A DNA stretch of 64,000 nucleotides from Litorivivens sp041624475 (GTDB lineage: Bacteria; Pseudomonadota; Gammaproteobacteria; Pseudomonadales; Spongiibacteraceae): the NCBI RefSeq assembly GCF_041624475.1, contig NZ_JBFJUX010000003.1, forward strand, positions 316,853 through 380,852, given 5' to 3'. Below are positions 59,617 through 64,000 of the stretch, in pieces. The notes under the pieces were generated by a model, which was not told the DNA's origin, ran no database searches, and saw nothing but the letters and a program-made list of their open reading frames with translations. Both the position numbers and the translations under genes were made by a program. Positions within the stretch are counted from its first letter, which is position 1. Each line of letters opens with the position of its first letter.

Positions 59617-59778
59617 TGCGTAGTGGTGGCGGCTGTTTTCCAGTTCGTGGCAGGCTTCGGTAATCATTTCCCGAGTAATGGGAATTTCCCGACCGTTCTC
59701 GTCGATGATGGCGCCCTGAAACAGGCTTTCCATGTCGGCTTCGGTGTTCGCTTGCGTTCGCTTCTGCATCACGTTCAT
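59578..59778 (-). CDS. PA1571-family small protein
   Basis: 66 residues. The core GAIIDENGREIPITREMITEACHELE matches the short PA1571 family of Pseudomonas-type bacteria; the function is unknown. The start may be the ATG at 59778 or a nearby in-frame ATG at 59769. Its C-terminus overlaps the end of pdxB tail-to-tail. Confidence 0.7.
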   Translation of the reverse strand: MNVMQKRTQANTEADMESLFQGAIIDENGREIPITREMITEACHELENSRHHYALDYSAQRDKRLS

Positions 59779-59957
59779 GTTTTGCTTGGGCCTCTTGTTT
59801 GTTCTCTGACCTTAATGCTGCTGTACGAGTTCAGGTTAGATTCAGATTGTTACAGGTTTTCGTTCGCTAAAGTATGGCAATATTTGGTTTGTCGCCAAAC
59901 TGGGACTTTTACCTATTCGCAAAGTTATAAACGTCGTTCAAAAGGTTTTTCAACTAA

Positions 59958-61079
59958 TTGTTTAAGCTAGGAATAATTGTTAACCCTCTGGCCGGGCTTG
60001 GCGGCCCGGCCGCCCTCAAAGGCAGCGATGGCGAGGCCGCGGCAAGCGCCCTGGCCGCAGGTTTTGAGCAGCGCGCCGGCCCCCGTATGCAGCGAGCGCT
60101 TCAGGTTCTCAGCCCGCTGAAAGACCGTATTCAGTTAATCGCATTCGAGGGCGCCATGGGCTCAGACGTGGCTGCAGACTGGCCTATTCAGTTGGTGGGC
60201 AGGCCTGCGACGCAGCCATCGACGGCTCAGGACACGGTCGATGCCGCGGGTGCTCTGCGACAGGCTGGATGTGACCTGATTCTTTTTGCCGGCGGCGACG
60301 GCACCGCGCGGGATATCTTCCGCGCTCTGGGCAGTGACCTGCCGGTGTTGGGCTTGCCCGCCGGCGTGAAAATGCACTCCGGGGTTTATGCTGTCTCTCC
60401 GGAAAGCGCGGCGGAGATCGTGGCTGCCATGGCGCGCGGCGAATGGGTGGATGTCGATACCGAGGAAGTACGCGATATTGACGAGGCGGCATTTCGTGAG
60501 GGACGGGTGAGTACCCGTTACTACGGTGAGCTGCTAGTGCCTCAATTGGGGCGCTACCTGCAGGTGACCAAGGTGTCGGGGCGGGAGGTTGAGGAGCTGG
60601 CGGTGGCAGACATTGCTGCGGAAGTCGTCGAGCTGATGGAAGACGACACGCTCTATATCATCGGTCCCGGTTCAACCACAGCAGGCATCATGGTCGACTT
60701 GGGTCTGGACAACACATTGCTGGGTATCGACGCAGTATGCGGTGGCCGCCAGTTGGGTAAGGATCTCAGCGCCCATGCGCTGGAAAAGCTGTGCCAGGAG
60801 CACGCTGGCGAGGTGGTCATTATTGTGACCGCCATTGGCGGGCAAGGGCATATTCTCGGTCGCGGCAATCAGCAGATCAGTCCTGCAGTGATTCGCCGGG
60901 CGGGTCCGCAGAATTTGTGGGTCGTGGCTACCAAAACCAAACTGACCGAGCTGGACAGTCGGCCCTTGCTGGTCGATACCAACGACCGGGAGCTGGACCT
61001 TGCTATGGAAGGTTATGTGCGGGTCATTACCGGCTATCGCAATTCAGTGCTGTACAGAGTGAGCTGCAGTGGCGAGTGA
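59958..61079 (+). CDS. ATP-NAD kinase family protein
   Basis: 373 residues, longer than NadK. Seen: the NAD-kinase-type GGDGTARDIF motif (residues about 114-123), IVNPLAGLGGPAALKGSDG N-terminus and GPGSTTAGIMVDLGLDNTLLG. These match the COG3199-type ATP-NAD kinase-like proteins whose substrate is uncertain. The start is a TTG at 59958 with AAAGG 12 bases before. It overlaps the next gene by 11 bases. Confidence 0.82.
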   Translation: MFKLGIIVNPLAGLGGPAALKGSDGEAAASALAAGFEQRAGPRMQRALQVLSPLKDRIQLIAFEGAMGSDVAADWPIQLVGRPATQPSTAQDTVDAAGALRQAGCDLILFAGGDGTARDIFRALGSDLPVLGLPAGVKMHSGVYAVSPESAAEIVAAMARGEWVDVDTEEVRDIDEAAFREGRVSTRYYGELLVPQLGRYLQVTKVSGREVEELAVADIAAEVVELMEDDTLYIIGPGSTTAGIMVDLGLDNTLLGIDAVCGGRQLGKDLSAHALEKLCQEHAGEVVIIVTAIGGQGHILGRGNQQISPAVIRRAGPQNLWVVATKTKLTELDSRPLLVDTNDRELDLAMEGYVRVITGYRNSVLYRVSCSGE

Positions 61080-61977
61080 GCTGAGCCGACTGGAAGCGGC
61101 GCTGGCCGCTGTTCGAGATGTCTCCCACGGTGAGGCTTGGCGGGTATTTCACGGGCGCGGTGGCTGCTACCCGGGGCTTGACTGGCTCACGGTGGATGAT
61201 TTCGGCAGTGGCCTCTGGGTGGTGCTGTTCCGCGAACCGAACCCTGAGCTCTGGCCCGCGATACTGGCTGCGTTGGAGGAATGCCGCCCAGTGCGCGAAT
61301 TTGCCTGTGTTCAGCATCGCTACGAGCGTCCCACACACTGCCAGTGGCTGTGGGGTGACGCGCCCTCGAGCCTGGAGGCGCTGGAGGGTGAGCTGCGTTT
61401 TTCCCTGAAGTTGGGTGAGCGGCAGAACACAGGTTACTTTATGGATGCGCGCCCGGGGCGGGACTGGCTGCGAGAGCGCTGTCAGGGGCGCAGCGTTCTT
61501 AATCTGTTTGCCTATACCTGCGCGTTTTCTGTGGCGGCACGAGCGGCAGGCGCGACGCGGGTGGTTAATGTGGATATGGCTAAGGCCGCGCTGCGCACCG
61601 GGCGCGACAACCACCGCTTGAATGGCCTGTCGATGCAGGATATCGACTTTCTCGGCTACGATATCTTCCGGTCCTGGAAGCGTATTCGTTCGCTGGGGCC
61701 CTACGATGTGCTGGTGGTCGACCCGCCGTCCTTTCAAAAAGGCAGCTTTGATGCACGTAAGGACTACGCCCGCATACTGCGGCGGATACCTGAGCTGGTG
61801 GAAGGAAGAGCCGAGTTATTGCTGTGTCTGAATGCGCCCTATCTCAGCCGGGAGTATTTTCTGGAGCTGGTGAGGGCTGAACTGCCATCAATCGAGGTAG
61901 TGGGCTTTCTCGACGGGCGAGCCGACTTTCCGGAAGCCGGTGAGCCCGCCCTGAAAATGCTGCACTGCCGGCTTTAG
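61069..61977 (+). CDS. class I SAM-dependent methyltransferase (RlmI/RlmK-like)
   Basis: 302 residues. N-terminal part with ELRFSLKLGERQNTGYFMDARPGRDWL, SAM motif LNLFAYTCAFSVAARAAGA, acidic loop VVNVDMAKAALRTGRDNHRLN and catalytic VVDPPSFQKGSF, as in 23S rRNA m5C/m7G methyltransferases of the RlmI/K group. The modified base is unproven. GTG start inside the end of the upstream gene. Confidence 0.85.
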   Translation: MASELSRLEAALAAVRDVSHGEAWRVFHGRGGCYPGLDWLTVDDFGSGLWVVLFREPNPELWPAILAALEECRPVREFACVQHRYERPTHCQWLWGDAPSSLEALEGELRFSLKLGERQNTGYFMDARPGRDWLRERCQGRSVLNLFAYTCAFSVAARAAGATRVVNVDMAKAALRTGRDNHRLNGLSMQDIDFLGYDIFRSWKRIRSLGPYDVLVVDPPSFQKGSFDARKDYARILRRIPELVEGRAELLLCLNAPYLSREYFLELVRAELPSIEVVGFLDGRADFPEAGEPALKMLHCRL

Positions 61978-61985
61978 CGGCAGAG

Positions 61986-63203
61986 TCAGCGGCGACGGGC
62001 GAGGAAATTGCCGAGACGTTCAATCGCCGTACGCAGGTCATCGGCCCGGGGCAGGGTGACCAGACGCAGGTGGTCGGTGTTGGGCCAGTTAAAGGCGGTG
62101 CCTTGCACGACCAGCATTTTTTCCTCGCGCAGCAGGTCCAGAATAAAGCGCTCATCGTCTTCGATGGGGTAAATCTCTGGGTCGAGCCGCGGGAAGAGGT
62201 AGAGTGCGCCTTTGGGTTTGACGCAGCTCACACCGGGAATCTCGTTCAGCATATTCCAGGCCAGATCGCGTTGCTCGCGCAGGCGGCCGCCCGGTCGAAT
62301 CAATTCCTTGATGCTCTGATAGCCGCCCAGCGCGGTTTGAATCGCCTGCTGCGCCGGAACATTGGCACACAGGCGCATCGAGGTCAGAATGTTGATGCCT
62401 TCGATGTAATCTTCAGCCCGGTATTTGTCGCCGGTTATGAACATCCAGCCACTGCGAAAACCTGCCAGACGGTAGGTTTTCGACAGGCCGTTAAAGGTAA
62501 TACACAGCACACCGCTTGCCAGTCGCGCGAGCGGGATGTGTTCGGCCTCGTCGTAGAGAATCTTGTCGTAGATTTCGTCGGCAAACAGCACGAGATTGAA
62601 TTCGCGCGCTACAGCGACCAGTTCCTTGAGGATGGCTTCGGAATAAACCGCCCCGGTCGGGTTGTTGGGGTTGATCACGACGATAGCGCGGGTATTGTCG
62701 GTGATTTTGCTTCGGATGTCGGCGATATCGGGCTGCCACTGGTCTTCTTCATCACACAGGTAATGTACCGGTGTGCCGCCGGCCAGAGACACCGAGGCAG
62801 TCCAGAGCGGGTAATCGGGTGCCGGAATCAGCACTTCGTCGCCGTTGTTAAGCAGGGCGGAGGTGGCCATCTGGATCAGCTCGCTGACGCCATTTCCCAG
62901 ATAGATGTCTTCCATCTCAACATTGGGGATGCCCAGACGCTGGGTTTCATGCATTACTGCTTTGCGCGCGGAAAACAGGCCCTTGGAGTCGCTGTAGCCC
63001 TGACTTTGGCTATCCGGCAGCTGGCGAATTACGTCCTGAATGATTTCTTCCGGTGCTTCAAAACCCCAGGGCGCCGGATTCCCGATGTTCAGTTTCAGAA
63101 TGCGATGACCTTCTTCTTCCATGATCTGGGCCTGACGCAGCACCGGACCACGGATGTCGTAGCACACATCAGCCAGCTTTTTGGATTTTACATAGGACTT
63201 CAT
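61986..63203 (-). CDS. alaA: alanine-synthesising aminotransferase AlaA-like
   Basis: 405 residues, same length as E. coli AlaA. PLP Lys in TFNGLSKTYRLAG, VINPNNPTGAVYSE, LFADEIYDKILYD and a C-terminal Arg in LRLVTLPRADDLR. It makes alanine from pyruvate and glutamate. It converges on the methyltransferase (8-base gap) and diverges from msrB. Confidence 0.93.
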   Translation of the reverse strand: MKSYVKSKKLADVCYDIRGPVLRQAQIMEEEGHRILKLNIGNPAPWGFEAPEEIIQDVIRQLPDSQSQGYSDSKGLFSARKAVMHETQRLGIPNVEMEDIYLGNGVSELIQMATSALLNNGDEVLIPAPDYPLWTASVSLAGGTPVHYLCDEEDQWQPDIADIRSKITDNTRAIVVINPNNPTGAVYSEAILKELVAVAREFNLVLFADEIYDKILYDEAEHIPLARLASGVLCITFNGLSKTYRLAGFRSGWMFITGDKYRAEDYIEGINILTSMRLCANVPAQQAIQTALGGYQSIKELIRPGGRLREQRDLAWNMLNEIPGVSCVKPKGALYLFPRLDPEIYPIEDDERFILDLLREEKMLVVQGTAFNWPNTDHLRLVTLPRADDLRTAIERLGNFLARRR

Positions 63204-63284
63204 GGTTATTGCCCAAGGGTTTCGTTGTCAGCGTGAAAGCGGCCTATTATAGTCATCAAAATGCTGTCGAGTGAGGGGTTTAGC

Positions 63285-63683
63285 GTGGTAGACGTCAAAA
63301 AAAGTGATGCTGAGTGGAAAGCCGAAGCTGGCCTGAGCGAGGAAGAGTTTTATATCTGTCGGCAGAAGGGCACCGAGCGTGCCTTTACGGGTCGTTATTG
63401 GGATACCAAAACTGCAGGTGCCTATAAATGCCGCTGCTGCGGCGAGGCGCTGTTTGACTCAGAGACCAAGTACGATTCCGGATCCGGTTGGCCGAGTTTC
63501 TATCAGCCGATGGCGGATGGGGTGGTCGATGAACACCGTGACACCACCCACGGCATGGTGCGTACGGAAGTCACCTGCGCCCGCTGTGGCTCGCATTTGG
63601 GCCATGTTTTTCCCGATGGTCCTAAGCCGACCGGGCTCAGATACTGCATCAATTCTGCGTCGTTAGACCTCGAAGAGCGGTGA
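63285..63683 (+). CDS. msrB: peptide-methionine (R)-S-oxide reductase MsrB
   Basis: About 132 residues. Zinc Cys pairs CRCCGEALF and CARCGSHLGH, and catalytic Cys in RYCINSASL. It reduces R-methionine sulfoxide with thioredoxin. The GTG at 63285 follows GTGAGGGG; an ATG at 63261 in frame lacks a ribosome-binding site and is possible but less likely. Confidence 0.93.
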   Translation: MVDVKKSDAEWKAEAGLSEEEFYICRQKGTERAFTGRYWDTKTAGAYKCRCCGEALFDSETKYDSGSGWPSFYQPMADGVVDEHRDTTHGMVRTEVTCARCGSHLGHVFPDGPKPTGLRYCINSASLDLEER

Positions 63684-63759
63684 TCTGCGCGGATACTGCA
63701 CAACTTGGATAGAGAGTGACCAAGCCGATGAAAAAAATGAATTTTTTTTTCATTTGCGC

Positions 63760-63787
63760 TTGACGGTATTCGGGAAGCTGGTAATAT
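63760..63787 (+). promoter_or_regulatory. tRNA operon promoter
   Basis: TTGACG (63760-63765), 16-base spacer, TAATAT (63782-63787) and a GC-rich discriminator just after, typical of stringently controlled stable-RNA promoters. An A/T-tract (63731-63753) upstream could act as an UP element. Confidence 0.8.
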
Positions 63788-63838
63788 GCGCGCCACTTCG
63801 GTTGATAAGCAACTGCTTGCAACAGGAAGTGCTGCGGC

Positions 63839-63914
63839 GTCCCCTTCGTCTAGTGGCCTAGGACACTGCCCTTTCACGGCAGTAACAGGGGTTCGAGTCC
63901 CCTAGGGGACGCCA
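63839..63914 (+). tRNA. tRNA-Glu(TTC)
   Basis: 76 bases including encoded CCA. Acceptor GTCCCCT pairs with AGGGGAC. The anticodon loop CTTTCAC carries TTC at 63873-63875 between the stem arms CTGCC and GGCAG. The T-loop GTTCGAGTC is canonical. Confidence 0.97.
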
Positions 63915-63923
63915 TTATTTTTG

Positions 63924-63999
63924 GCGGGAATAGCTCAGTTGGTAGAGCGCAACCTTGCCAAGGTTGAGGTCGCCGGTTCGAACCCGGTTTCCCGCTCCA
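63924..63999 (+). tRNA. tRNA-Gly(GCC)
   Basis: 76 bases including encoded CCA. Acceptor GCGGGAA pairs with TTCCCGC. Anticodon GCC at 63957-63959 in loop TTGCCAA. Nine bases after tRNA-Glu, same transcript; more tRNAs may follow beyond the window. Confidence 0.97.
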
Positions 64000-64000
64000 A

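Noticed and set aside
59623..59970. 115-residue plus-strand frame in the pdxB to NAD-kinase gap.
   Set aside because: Antisense to the PA1571-family gene and lacking any motif or ribosome-binding site.
62070..63236. 388-residue plus-strand open frame opposite alaA.
   Set aside because: Shadow of the aminotransferase gene, with no family motif.
63728..63753. A-tract/T-tract hairpin considered as the msrB terminator.
   Set aside because: Weak AT stem without a following T run; it sits just upstream of the tRNA -35 and is better explained as an UP element.

Overview
The window looks like a chromosomal segment from a free-living gammaproteobacterium. GcvR, EpmC, TmcA, PdxB, TusA, PrmB, a PA1571-family small protein and a large-type PstC point to the Pseudomonadales/Cellvibrionales (Spongiibacteraceae-like) neighbourhood. 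That placement is inferred from gene content, not from a tree. Coding density is high, genes run on both strands, and I see no insertion sequence, prophage or CRISPR array.

Layout. (1) 1-9.5 kb: the 3' end of a band-7/SPFH protein, then a complete phosphate regulon, phoB-phoR-pstS-pstC-pstA-pstB-phoU. Separate Pho-box arrays precede phoB, pstS and pstC, and a terminator separates pstS from pstC. (2) 9.5-12.5 kb: an AbgT-family transporter and an MFS transporter, then a noncoding stretch with three perfect DnaA boxes. (3) 12.7-16.5 kb: a tightly coupled run of RluA-like pseudouridine synthase, DUF2288, a 93-aa unknown, TmcA and a HIT protein. (4) 16.5-23 kb: a B12-binding radical SAM protein, CinA, a small coiled-coil membrane protein overlapping a zinc-ribbon protein, an SDR, a lipoprotein and a D-2-hydroxyacid dehydrogenase. 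(5) 23-27 kb: an accessory-looking surface locus made of an exported protein with 24-residue tandem repeats, an exported OmpA-C protein and a divergent two-partner-secretion (TpsB-like) barrel. This is the best candidate here for an undescribed system. (6) 27-31 kb: a small lipoprotein, an exported amidohydrolase and a YqjD-like pair.

(7) 30.4-36.9 kb: a valine/isobutyryl-CoA catabolic operon (mmsA, acyl-CoA dehydrogenase, two hydratase-fold genes, mmsB) divergent from an AraC-family regulator. (8) 37.2-43.6 kb: a Tat-exported VAO-type cholesterol-oxidase-like flavoprotein, an internally duplicated protein of unknown function, and a 3-hydroxyisobutyrate-dehydrogenase-like/ALDH/SDR run. Together these suggest sterol or hydrophobic alcohol oxidation. 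(9) 43.7-64 kb: mostly housekeeping genes. These are htpG with a textbook heat-shock promoter, gpsA-sixA-hydrolase-GST, folE, prmB, aroC, an MFS protein, gcvR, a thiamine-binding protein overlapping a lipoprotein-like methyltransferase, yheU, tusA, a gamma-glutamylcyclotransferase-epmC-exonuclease-pdxB run, an NAD-kinase-like protein, an RlmI/K-like methyltransferase, alaA, msrB, and a tRNA-Glu/tRNA-Gly pair at the right edge.

Many neighbouring genes overlap by 1-11 bases with GTG/TTG/ATG starts embedded in the previous stop, so translational coupling is the rule. Start codons were chosen by reading ribosome-binding sites and family N-termini by eye.
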